Below are positions 37,497 through 47,820 of a stretch of 64,000 nt of DNA, in pieces. This DNA comes from Trachythela sp. YZ-2020 (lineage: Eukaryota > Cnidaria > Anthozoa > Malacalcyonacea > Clavulariidae). The stretch's first letter is position 1; each line of letters opens with the position of its first letter. The notes under the pieces are model-generated. The model saw nothing but the letters and a program-made list of their open reading frames with translations. It ran no database searches and had not been told where the DNA came from. The position numbers and the translations under genes are program-made. Where the stretch lies: positions 1,116,001-1,180,000 of the forward strand of contig JADLSH010000373.1 in assembly GCA_016169945.1 (NCBI GenBank). Reading direction: 5' to 3'.

Positions 37497-38941
37497 ATGC
37501 TGTTTATCTGTCTGGTCAAGCTGTTAACAGTGGAGCTATTCGACCCATATATTATGTTGCTTTTCCTTGCTATTTGTATGGTATCATTCTATCTACCAAT
37601 TTTGTCGTCAACCTACCAAGATCGTAACAGTTTGATTGTGAGATACTTTGAACTTGGATTCTCTCATAAAGAAATTTTAGCGTTTTTGTCAGTATATCAT
37701 GACATACAAATCTCGTTAAGACAACTCAAGCGCATCTTATCTTCCAATCGATGTTACAGAAGAAAGAATCATTCCGAAATAGCCGATGTTGTTGGTACAA
37801 TAGAACAGGAACTGAAAGGAAGTGCAAGTGATGTTGGATACAGACAGATGCACCAAAGGTTGAGAAGTCAGCACAACCTTGTGATTTCCAGAGAAGTAGT
37901 TCGTAAAACGATTTGTGCTTTAGATCCAGAAGGAGTTCGACAGCGATCACTAAAAAGGTTCCAACGTCGAGCGTACGCAGCCCGTGGTCCAAACGATACA
38001 TGGCACATCGATGGTTACGATAAACTGAAGCCTTTCGGTTTTGCGATACATGGAGCGATTGACGGGTATAGTAGGCGTATCCTGTGGTTGGAAGTTGGTC
38101 AATCGAACAACGATCCTAAGATAGTTGCACAATACTTCCTGGATTACTTAAAAAAGATTGGTGGCACCGCCTGTAGAATTCGTGGAGATTGCGGGACTGA
38201 AAATTGCATGGTAGCGAGAATTCAACGTTTTCTGCGACGAAATGATCCCGACTGCTTTGCAAATGAAAAAAGTTTTATGTATGGTAGATCAGTGGCTAAT
38301 CAAAGAATTGAAGCTTGGTGGTCGTTTCAACGGCGATGGGGGATCAATTGGTGGATAAATTATTTCAAGGACTTGCGTGATAGAGGTAATTATGCGTGAT
38401 TATGAATGATAATTAATGATTACAATACTTTATTGTAAATGACGGTTCATGTTCATATAAATGATATGTTAATAATAAAATGCTAACAACGTTTATTTTG
38501 TTGCCAAATAATTGCACGGATTTGCTTGTAGGTATTTTTCGCGATGATGATAATATACACAAAGAGTGCCTGCGTTTTTGTTTCATGCCAGTTTTACGGG
38601 ATGAATTATATTCGATTGCATTCCATTGGAATACACATAGCATACGTCCCGTGCACAATTCCGAAACTCCACATGGTAAACCTGATGTTTTATACTTTAC
38701 ACCGGAAACACAAGGACACGGGGACTTTAAATTTACACCAGATAACTTCATGTTAACCCTTGAAGCAGCAGAAGAAACATATTGCACTCGCGAATCTGTG
38801 TGGAGTTGCTCTCCCGAGTTCAAAGAACTGGCAAGCATGATAATGGAGGAAGACGAACTGGAGATTCCTAGAAACGCAGCAGACGCAGAAGATTTGTATA
38901 TTCGTATTGTATCCTCTATTGAATCAACTCGCACTGCTTGA
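37497..38941 (+). CDS. Integrase-fold (DDE) transposase, two exons
   Basis: Exon 1 is 37497-38385 and exon 2 is 38532-38941. The GT at 38386 and AG at 38530-38531 join RDR-G to IFRDDD in frame (phase 1). Around residues 48-90 (LGFSHKEILAFL.. to RRK) is a helix-turn-helix-like DNA-binding region. The catalytic core has WHIDGYDKLKPFGFAIHG (Asp172), RIRGDCGTEN (Asp231) and NQRIEAWW (Glu272), giving D-x58-D-x40-E. Exon 2 adds FCFMPVLRDELYSIAFHWNT and HSIRPVHN, the usual C-terminus of this family. The integrase fold is shared with retroviral integrases and IS3/IS481-type transposases. The first roughly 35 residues are hydrophobic and do not fit the family, so the true start may be a later Met or an upstream exon. 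All catalytic residues are present. Confidence 0.9.
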
Positions 38942-40060
38942 AAGAAAAACTGTCAATACAGTTTGGTACACAAGACAGCTTTACTGCGCTGCTTGTAGAA
39001 ACGGCCTTTTTAACAAACCAACTATACGCCATCTAGCCAGATACTCCTTAAAAAGTACATAACTAAAAGAACATATCTAAACGATATGTTCTTTTAAGCA
39101 ACGCCGCGGACAAACGTCTGCGCAGGCGCCAAATTGTGAAATTATGGCGGTATCAATTTTAAAACAAAACATGCTTATTAATTGATAAAAAATTGGTAAT
39201 ACAAAGGAAAACTATAGAGTAAATAAAATATACTGTAAAGTATAAGAAAATATAGAAAACGGGTAAGCGTCCTAGCACTTAGAGTATGGAATGAATTTGA
39301 ATTTGTACAAAAAGTTATTATTTTAACCGGAATATTTGGTCTAATATTATACAAAACAAAGTTCAAACCAAAAATTTAAGGAGATAAGCTTCTTAACCCG
39401 CTCAACTTGTAAATTAAATCCTAAAGTTTAATTATTGTGAACGCGAAATAAAACTTCGGAAAGTATCGCTGCACAATAGTTTTAGGTCATGTCCTGTACT
39501 TCCTGGCGCATTTTTCGCTGACCTAGTTTTTAGAATATAATAATAGCCTGTTAATATATTTAAAGGCAAGGACAAACGAGTGTATGCAACCATGCTCAGA
39601 CGTTTTCCGCGATGTTCTATGATATTAATAGGCACTTAAATGAAAAAGAACCTTAAAGGTGATGTAAAGTCCGTTCTGTATATAATATTCTTACTGTTCA
39701 CGTTCTATTTTGTAACACGATATAGTGAAATAATTAAATCAAAATTCCAACGGTCGAGTCCCGATGTTTGGAATCTCGAATGGACATGACATTACCTTTA
39801 ACAATCAGTGTTTGAAAGAATATTAATTTTCTTGTCAGTCAGAAAAAAGAAGTACACTATACTATATTTTGTGTACAAAGAAATTGCGCAATACACTATT
39901 GACACGTATATAGTAAAAGTAACTCAACAAAACTAGAATGTTTCTTTTTTCTGTTCGTTTATCCTTTAGTGTTTTTAATATTATAAACGTAAACATTTAA
40001 TGTCAATTGTATATAGTTTATATCATGACCAAATAAAACTCAAATGTTTCTTTCCTGTTG
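38942..40060. other. Intergenic region inside the transposon, with strong hairpin
   Basis: No gene recognised between the convergent 3' ends. At 39064-39096 there is a perfect 14-bp stem (TAAAAGAACATATC / GATATGTTCTTTTA) with a 5-base loop TAAAC. A GC-rich patch follows (about 39,105-39,135). Confidence 0.7.
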
Positions 40061-43000
40061 TTACTCGGACAATTTCCAAAGATGGATGTTTGTTAAATAG
40101 AATTCTAAATTTTCCTTTAGTTGCGAAAAGGACCCATACTGTCTGGGCAGTTTTAGAACCTTGAAACAGGTCGCTCCAATTGGTCGAAGATGATTCGGAG
40201 GTTGATCTATGAAGCTAACACTGATCATTCTCTGCGGCAAAAGCATTGGTAGAGACGTACAAAACTGAACTAGCCGCCTCAACAACATTTCGTTTGCATC
40301 ACGAATGAACCTGGTTAACCATCTTCCGACTTTGTTATCGGTCTCGCACGACTCCTGGAAGGCAAGAGCGTCAATCAGTTTATCTGCAGTGGGGACACAC
40401 GACCTGTAAAGACTTCGGATTTCGTTAGCGGTGACCGTATCCCAGAAGCGTCCCATTCCCTTCCTGAGATTGGTGATGAAAAAGAGGTTTGCTGACAAGA
40501 GACAACCGAGCAGCATTCAGAAGTATCGATGAAAGGTTTTCTTTCGTTGGCAACGTGGTAATGTTATAATCAGCTAATACATCAATGATTTCTTCGCGAT
40601 TGAACTGTGTAGACTCGTTATCCAAACTGATACGAAAAACATTGCGGTCGTTGGGAGAAAACGTGTTTAGAAACGATGATAGCAGGCATTCATTCGACAC
40701 GCGTTAAATAAACAATAGTGCAACAGAGCTTCACTTGCGAACTGGAAACATTTGACAGCTTATAAACATATGGGTAATAATCTTTCCAATTGCTTCATAA
40801 TCTAGCTCGTTAAGTTGAACCGTGAAGATAGGAACACACTCACCACATCCTTCACAGTACTTCAAGAAGAATTCGTCCCAAAACGACGAGAACACATCAA
40901 AGGTAACGCCATCACCGTTCCCATTCTCATCGCAAAATCTGAAACAGGCTTTCTGCGTGAGATCAACTATCCCATCTCTATAATATCGCAAGAGTTCGGT
41001 AAAAACGTTGTCTCGCTGAACTTTGTAATCGTGATCCACGTAACTATACGGTTGCAAAGATTTTTGCTAGGTTTTGCTTCAGGAAAAGTGTTTCGTACGA
41101 TGTTGAAAATTCTTCATCGTAGCTGTTTTCATCTGGTACTTTATGCGATGTCACTGGCTCACAAATACTCTCACGTAACGGTTGGTCTGTCACGCCACCA
41201 AAACCCTGAAAGAAAACCTCGCCACTTGGCGAGAGAGGTATAGGTCCCTCCGCTACCTCCATGAACAAGGTGCACTTGTGAACTGAGCTAATTGGTTCAC
41301 TTGGGGAAATTTCTTCTCCTGGAACTTTGCATAAACGAAAGTGCTCTGGCAAGTCATTCAAAGAACCTATCCAGTCGTAAACAAAACTTACAGTTCCGGT
41401 TGGAGGAAAACATCTTGATTGCAGTCCCATGTCAACATGTCTTACATTGACTGTAACTGCGTCTTCCAATATGCTTAGTTGTCTTGGCACTCGACTGGTG
41501 CGTTCAATTCTGAGATGGTGAATGCGCTGCATTTCCATGGATCTTCTATCTGCGTCTTCGTTGGCTTCTTGAATTTTGATAAGGTCAGCAGCTTGGGACA
41601 ACTGGAAGGCGTTGTCTTGTTCAGCAACGAGGTCTGCTCTTTCACTCGAAGATCCAATCAAGCTAGTGATTGACGGTTCAATGTCTGTAAACCAGTCATT
41701 CTCATAGTTAAACAGTGCTGGAGGAAGAGATTCAGTCTCACTTGATTCATCATCTTGGATAATAATTTGATAATTATCTGGTAATTCCTTTTTCTCTTCT
41801 GGCATTTTACTAACGGAAGTGGAAGATGCTGAACTACATGTAGGCACCGGTTTTGGCAGTTGCTTTAGACGACTCATAAGATATAGGCGAGCTCTGTTTG
41901 TTTTGCTTATTTCATAATATTTCTTTACTGAGAAATCATGAACTTTTCCATTTTCATCTGATAACGTTGATATGAGGTCTCCTTTATAGTTTCCAACATT
42001 ACAATCCATGTCATCCAAGTTACCAAAAGAACTTTTTCCACCAGGAAAAAAAATTGATGACGCTGTTTTCTCAACCATTTTGCTATTAGCTTCTACATGC
42101 AAGTCAATATCTCTTGTACCTCCACCTTTCGACATCCTAACAGATACATATCTTTGCTGCTGCTCATTGTAGTGCATCCATCCAATTTGAACTTTCTTTG
42201 AAAATTTCGACCTTTTAACACTTCTTGCCTCAGATGATTCCCCTTTTCGTTTTGTACCAGATGCTTTACTAGCTTTGTCAGACTGCAATTGTTCTATCAG
42301 TTTCAGTTTCCTCTTCTCCCTTTCTTCATGTTCCACTGAATCATTTTCTCGAGAGTCAGTGACAAATACTTTCAGACTAAGGATATCACCTGTTTTAAGA
42401 CCAAGACTTCGCAGTGTATAATCGGACGCATGACTAATCGCCACTGGATCCATCTAAAAATGTAAAATCGTAAATCTAAGTTAATCAAGACAACAGTCAT
42501 CCACAAATGCAACAATCCAAACAGATGCTTTATTGTTTATAAATTAATCCAATATCTTTGCAAACTGTGCGTAATATTTGTAATTAAAAATATGAAGATA
42601 ATAGCCTCCCATGTGCAGTATAAAGCGATTCTATATTTAGAAGATTAAATATATGATATCTTGTTGTTCAATTTTTCCCTCTTATATATTTGATGCCAAT
42701 TTTAATAAGGGACTGGTCATATTTATTGATTTAACCAAAATGCTTAACCTGCCTTTAGAATCTACAAACTTCTGGTAACTCACCAATTTAACCACTATTA
42801 GACTGTACAGAGGAGAAGTAGTCAATGAAAACCATATATCATATCAGTATAAGCAGAGGCATTCATCCCCCCTGGAAATATTAAAGCTTATAGCTAGCAG
42901 GAACATGATGGCGGCTATGCAGGGTATAATCAAGTGTGTTACTGCGGAGAATAAACTACTAATTATGTCGTGAATTAGGAACGTTGTTACATTGTTTATT

Positions 43001-43561
43001 ACACTAAGTACATAGTTTTAGGGTCAGCGGTCAAACAGTGGACTCGTATGAACGTTTAGACCACGTTTTAAGTTTATGTTTTGTATATAGTTAAAGATCG
43101 AGTGGTCAATAAAGATTAATACATAAAGGTTGTCTTTCTCGACAAATTAGTAGGACTTACGCTTTTTCTACTCTAGTGATACCTCTTGATGATACCTCTA
43201 CTTAATGGGTTAAACAGTGTGGTGTAGGTGTATGGCCTATATGCACTAGTTTACAAACGCAAACAAGTTTACAGTATAAGATAACATAACACTCACATTC
43301 TCTAACACGAATCTCTCCACAACCTCTTCTTTAACACCACGACCTCGTAAAAATGACCCAACCTGCACATGAATAATGTAAAGCATACAAAATATTAATA
43401 TATTTACATAATCGCAAAATAGATATTGCAAGTTTCATCGGATGAACCGAAGCCAATACACAATATTAAGTCAGTATAAACCGACTGAACTGGGTGTAAA
43501 GAACGACAGAAAGAAGCAAACCTACCTCAAACAACGACAAACACTTCTTCCCAGACGCCAT
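40061..43561 (-). CDS. SAM-like / ubiquitin-like / HECT E3 ubiquitin ligase of the transposon (HECT part frameshifted)
   Basis: Exon 1 is 43561-43526 (MASGKKCLSLFE), exon 2 is 43362-43297 (VGSFLRGRGVKEEVVERF..) and exon 3 starts at 42453 after TTTTTAG. Both introns are GT-AG and phase 0. Exons 1-3 together form a SAM-like helical domain ending DYTLRSLGLKTGDILSLKV. A basic linker (KRKGES..KRSKFSKK) follows, then a beta-grasp/UBX-like domain (VTVNVRHVDMGL..FVYDWIGSL). A HECT N-lobe (RDNVFTELLRYY..GDGVTFDVFSSFW..FPVR) and C-lobe follow, with ISVSFI and PIGATCFKVLKLP; the Cys codon at 40166-40168 fits the catalytic thiol. The family charges itself with ubiquitin and passes it to substrates. Frame breaks lie near 41,055 (possibly a small intron), 40,730, 40,700 and 40,470, so this copy is probably inactive unless these are assembly indels. 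Confidence 0.85.
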
Positions 43562-43639
43562 CTTTGAAAATGCAATAAACTTGCAAATTTGCAATGGTTT
43601 GACTTATTGACTCAGTAAAATGTCCAGATTTCGTGTTAT

Positions 43640-44160
43640 AAGTGGAAATTTCGTGCTATAAGTCGGAATTGCGTGTTATAAACCGTAAGTTCAAGTTATA
43701 AGTCGAAATTTCGTGTTATAAGTCGAAATTTCGTGTTATAATTCGAAGTTTCGTGTTATAAGTCGGAATTGCGTGTTATAAACCGTTAGTTCAAGTTATA
43801 AGTCGAAATTTCGTGTTAGAAATCGAAATTTCGTGTTATAATTCGAAGTTTCGTGTTATAAGTCGGAATTGCGTGTTATAAACCGTTAGTTCCAAGTTAT
43901 ACGTCGAAATTTCATATTATAAGTCGAAGTTTCGCTTACAAGTGGGATTTTCGCGCTATAATTCAAAATTGCGTGTTACAAAACGAAATTTCGTGTTATT
44001 CGTCCAAATTTCGAGTTATATGTTTAAGTATTAAAAATTACAATTGAATTTTTAGAACGCAATCAAGTGGGAAAATATTTCCACACAATAAATAAACTTT
44101 TGATTTTCTTTAAATTGTTAAAAATAAAAAAGATCATGCATGGCCCCTCAGAGCCACGGT
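43640..44160 (-). repeat. Right terminal inverted repeat with 20-bp subrepeats
   Basis: Inverted counterpart of 36763-37385, 521 bp, ending CAGAGCCACGGT. The first exon of the HECT-type gene (start codon at 43561) lies only about 80 bp inside this arm, so the arm or its inner edge probably contains the promoter of that gene. Confidence 0.95.
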
Positions 44161-45492
44161 AGAATACTTCATCGCCTTGCCTTAATAAATACATAAATTG
44201 GAACATTTTCCGTTGAATACTTAGTTTATCCTGCTGCTGTTGGAGAATACTTCATCGCCTTGCCTTAATAAATACATAAATTGGAACATTTTCCGTTGAA
44301 TACTTAGTTTATCCTGCCGCTGTTGGAGAATACTTCATCGCCTTGCCTTAATAAATACATAAATTGGAACATTTTCCGTTGAATACTTAGTTTATCCTGC
44401 CGCTGTTGGAGAATACTTCATCGCCTTGCCTTAATAAATACATAAATTGGAACATTTTCCGTTGAATACTTAGTTTATCCTGCCGCTGTTGGAGAATACT
44501 TCATCGCCTTGCCTTAATAAATACATAAATTGGAACATTTTCCGTTGAATACTTAGTTTATCCTGCTGCTGTTGGAGAATACTTCATCGCCTTGCCTTAA
44601 TAAATACATAAATTGGAACATTTTCCGTTGAATACTTAGTTTATCCTGCCGCTGTTGGAGAATACTTCATCGCCTTGCCTTAATAAATACATAAATTGGA
44701 ACATTTTCCGTTGAATACTTAGTTTATCCTGCTGCTGTTGGAGAATACTTCATCGCCTTGCCTTAATAAATACATAAATTGGAACATTTTCCGTTGAATA
44801 CTTAGTTTATCCTGCCGCTGTTGGAGAATACTTCATCGCCTTGCCTTAATAAATACATAAATTGGAACATTTTCCGTTGAATACTTAGTTTATCCTGCTG
44901 CTGTTGGAGAATACTTCATCGCCTTGCCTTAATAAATACATAAATTGGAACATTTTCCGTTGAATACTTAGTTTATCCTGCTGCTGTTGGAGAATACTTC
45001 ATCGCCTTGCCTTAATAAATACATAAATTGGAACATTTTCCGTTGAATACTTAGTTTATCCTGCCGCTGTTGGAGAATACTTCATCGCCTTGCCTTAATA
45101 AATACATAAATTGGAACATTTTCCGTTGAATACTTAGTTTATCCTGCTGCTGTTGGAGAATACTTCATCGCCTTGCCTTAATAAATACATAAATTGGAAC
45201 ATTTTCCGTTGAATACTTAGTTTATCCTGCCGCTGTTGGAGAATACTTCATCGCCTTGCCTTAATAAATACATAAATTGGAACATTTTCCGTTGAATACT
45301 TAGTTTATCCTGCCGCTGTTGGAGAATACTTCATCGCCTTGCCTTAATAAATACATAAATTGGAACATTTTCCGTTGAATACTTAGTTTATCCTGCCGCT
45401 GTTGGAGAATACTTCATCGCCTTGCCTTAATACATTAATTGGAACATTTTCCGTTGAATACTTAGTTTATCCTGCTGTTGTTGGAGAATACT
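44161..45492 (+). repeat. 83-bp satellite, right block (about 16 units) with target-site duplication
   Basis: Begins with the second AGAATACT copy (44161-44168) and continues the unit interrupted at 36762. The last units are slightly diverged (TACATTAATT near 45430, TGCTGTTG near 45473), and the array ends in unrelated DNA after 45492. Confidence 0.97.
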
Positions 45493-46289
45493 TACCATTG
45501 AAAATTTAACTTGATGATCCGCGTGGTCGTGTATTGCTTTTGGAGGATGCTTTACTGAAAATATTCTTATACTGGTTGGTTAATGGTTATACAATAACTG
45601 GACTGGTCGTGTTATTTGTGCCCAGCAGGTGTCAAGATTCCTATTTGTTTTACGTTGGAAAGGCGGCGTATGATCAGCTTTTTACCGTCTTTGCACAGTA
45701 AAAATTTGGTTATGCCTCTACTTTCCATTATTCTTTATTGCTTTGAGAGTACTGAAGAAAACCGGTGTGTAAGTATGTACTGTGAAAGGTGAATCTATAT
45801 ATAAACTAGCTGCGGTATGGTCGTCGCTGAAATGAGGTAAGCTTATCAAGTTTTGTTCAGATATTGTAGATCGTGAATAGAAATTCAATATGCAAAACGT
45901 AACAAAAATGTAAAGTTTTGCTGTAGAAATGAATATTTCGCTTGTAATGTGTGCATAAATTTTAATGAAAAAGTTCGCTCAGAACGCAGGAAATTGCATT
46001 TCCGAGGTCCTAGATTTCAAGTCCCCCCGGACCCCCCTACAGTTACGAGTGCATGTTCAGTATAGTGCATCAGTCAGTATAACTCCCTGGATCCGCCCCT
46101 GTCTGCGCGTGCGTATATATGAAAAGTGTTCATCCCACAATCAAACGACAATCAAACAGCATTCAAAACAGACCAACACACCACGCGCGATACCCTCAGC
46201 TACCATGTAATTACAATATTAAGATAAAGAGATATATTAACTAGATTTTTATATGGTATTACTTTCTATAAAATGACAATGTATGGACA
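45493..46289. other. Gene-free stretch
   Basis: No coding signature. The stretch near 46,018-46,100 (CCCCCCGGACCCCCC and CCTGGATCCGCCCCTG) looks like the end of an interspersed repeat, but no boundary can be fixed. Confidence 0.45.
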
Positions 46290-46358
46290 TTTCCTGCATT
46301 CCCTACCGATAAGACCCCCACCACTTATGTCTATACTGACAAGACCTCCGCCCGTCCA

Positions 46359-47705
46359 TTGAATGGTGAAACCTTTTCTCCATATACCCCTGTTAGATCA
46401 AGTTCCCCCGTATGTAACGCCCAAACCATTCTACCTTTTGAACTGTGTCAGCAGATTAACCCAACAAATGTTTTTCATATAGAGCCTCTTTTATCTAGAC
46501 GAAAGAGGGTAATTGCGCCTACGATTAGAGGTCATGAACGGTCTAACTGTATCTATCCTCCCACAAGTACTAAGATATTACCCCAATTACCTATGTTCCT
46601 GGTCTCAAATGTATTTATAAAATAACTGAAGTAAATAGAGCGCGCTGATTGGTCAATACCCATGCAGGATGAGAGAATCATGCATGGGAAATTTTCCCGC
46701 GCCTGAAATTTTAAAAATGTCGGGCGATAATTTTTTTTTACGCTTTTCGAAAGTCTCGCTACAACCCGCGTGTAAGAAACAGAGAATCATGCACGGAAAT
46801 CAATGCGGTATTCCTTTAGTCATGTTACTAACAAAATACACGTAGTTATGGAGATGAATAACATTGATGTCGCTATTATCACTGAATCATGACTAAATGA
46901 CACTATTCCGTCATCCGCTGTCAGTATTGGGCAATGTTTCAACATCTATCGAAATGACAGATCCACGATGGGCGGTGGAGTTCTGGCTTACGTGCGTGAT
47001 ACTATTCCAACAAAAAGGCTGCAACACCTTGAGGATTCTGATAAAGAGGTATTGTGGTTACTGTATACTCCAGCTAGAACTCCAAGACCGTTTAGCTGCA
47101 TAATTACTGCAGGATTATATTTCCCTCCTGGTAAATCTGTGGATGAAGTAGAAAGTATGAAAAATTATATTACAGCTTGTCTTGATAACTTGCTTAAGGA
47201 GAGACCTTCAGCAGGTATTATTATAACTGGGGATTTCAATCATCTTAACGCTCATGAAATTTGTCAAAGATTCAATCTTCGTAAGATGGTTAGGGCTCCT
47301 ACTCGTGGTAGTAACATACTAGATCAAATCCTTACTAATTTGTCTCAAAATTATGACAAAGTACAACATCTTCCCCCATTGGGACGTTCTGACCACCAGT
47401 GCTTATTACTAACACCACCGAAGGCAAAAAAACATACCAAAGCGTTTACAAGACAAGTTAGAGATTTCAACCCAGAAAATTTGAGAACTCGTGGACTAAA
47501 ATTAAACTTGGTAAATTGGGACTTGGTTTTTAATCTGCATGATGTTGACGCAAAAGTGTTGGGTTTTAACAATATAATTACGAATCTACTTGATACTTAC
47601 ACTCCGTTGAGATCAGTGCGCATGCACCCGAATGATAAAGAATGGATGACTCCATATATCAAAAAGCAAATACGAGTACCAAAAGCTACACACCAAAGTA
47701 GTTGA
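46359..47705 (+). pseudogene. LINE copy 2, ORF2 N-terminus and endonuclease
   Basis: 46359-46625 encodes the linker before the endonuclease (ending LPMFLVSNV). Unrelated DNA (46,625-46,845) follows, then the endonuclease resumes with MNNIDVAIITES, a stop codon, and GGGVLAYVRD, SAGIIITGDFN and GRSDHQC. This copy keeps the roughly 55 codons lost from copy 1 (from EVLWLLYTPA to NLLKERPSAG), so it shows that copy 1 is the deleted one. It ends with a frameshift near 47,690. Active-site motifs TES, GDFN and SDH are preserved. Confidence 0.87.
46625..46845. other. Insertion within LINE copy 2
   Basis: About 220 bp with no counterpart in copy 1. It contains two related segments (AGAGAATCATGCATGGGAAA near 46,673 and AGAGAATCATGCACGGAAAT near 46,781) and an oligo-T run at about 46,731-46,739. 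It may be a small non-autonomous element or a partial duplication; no duplication of target sequence was recognised. Confidence 0.6.
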
Positions 47706-47820
47706 TTTGATTGCTAAAGCCAAACATAAATTTTATAAAGATAAAGCACAGAAACTACACAAATTCGAGTAAATGGTATAAGCAACTCCCACGGCGCCAA
47801 ATAAAACTGAATTAATAAGA

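Larger units (their letters stand above)
36763..44160. mobile_element. 7.4-kb DNA transposon with integrase-type transposase and HECT E3 ligase gene
   Basis: The element is 7,398 bp, bounded by exact inverted termini ACCGTGGCTCTGAGGGGCCA and flanked by 8-bp duplications. Inside are two convergent genes: a spliced DDE transposase (37497-38941, plus) and a spliced SAM-like/ubiquitin-like/HECT ligase (43561-40061, minus). Each first exon begins close to one inverted repeat, so the repeats probably provide both promoters. Between the gene ends lies about 1.1 kb without a gene. The transposase belongs to a widespread animal integrase-core family (DGYDKLKPFGF motif). I do not know a named superfamily that combines this transposase, 8-bp duplications and a HECT gene. 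The intact termini and near-identical arms suggest a fairly recent insertion, although the ligase frame is broken. Confidence 0.9.

Noticed and set aside
37497..37600. Hydrophobic N-terminus of the transposase as a signal peptide or membrane segment
   Set aside because: A transposase acts in the nucleus; the segment does not fit the family and more likely reflects a wrong start or a missing upstream exon.
36763..44160. Reading the HECT-type gene as a host gene that a transposon landed beside
   Set aside because: The gene lies wholly between matched inverted termini flanked by an 8-bp duplication within one satellite array.
35324..45492. CRISPR array (regular 83-bp repeats)
   Set aside because: The whole 83-bp unit is repeated with no variable spacers, the context is eukaryotic, and no cas gene is present.
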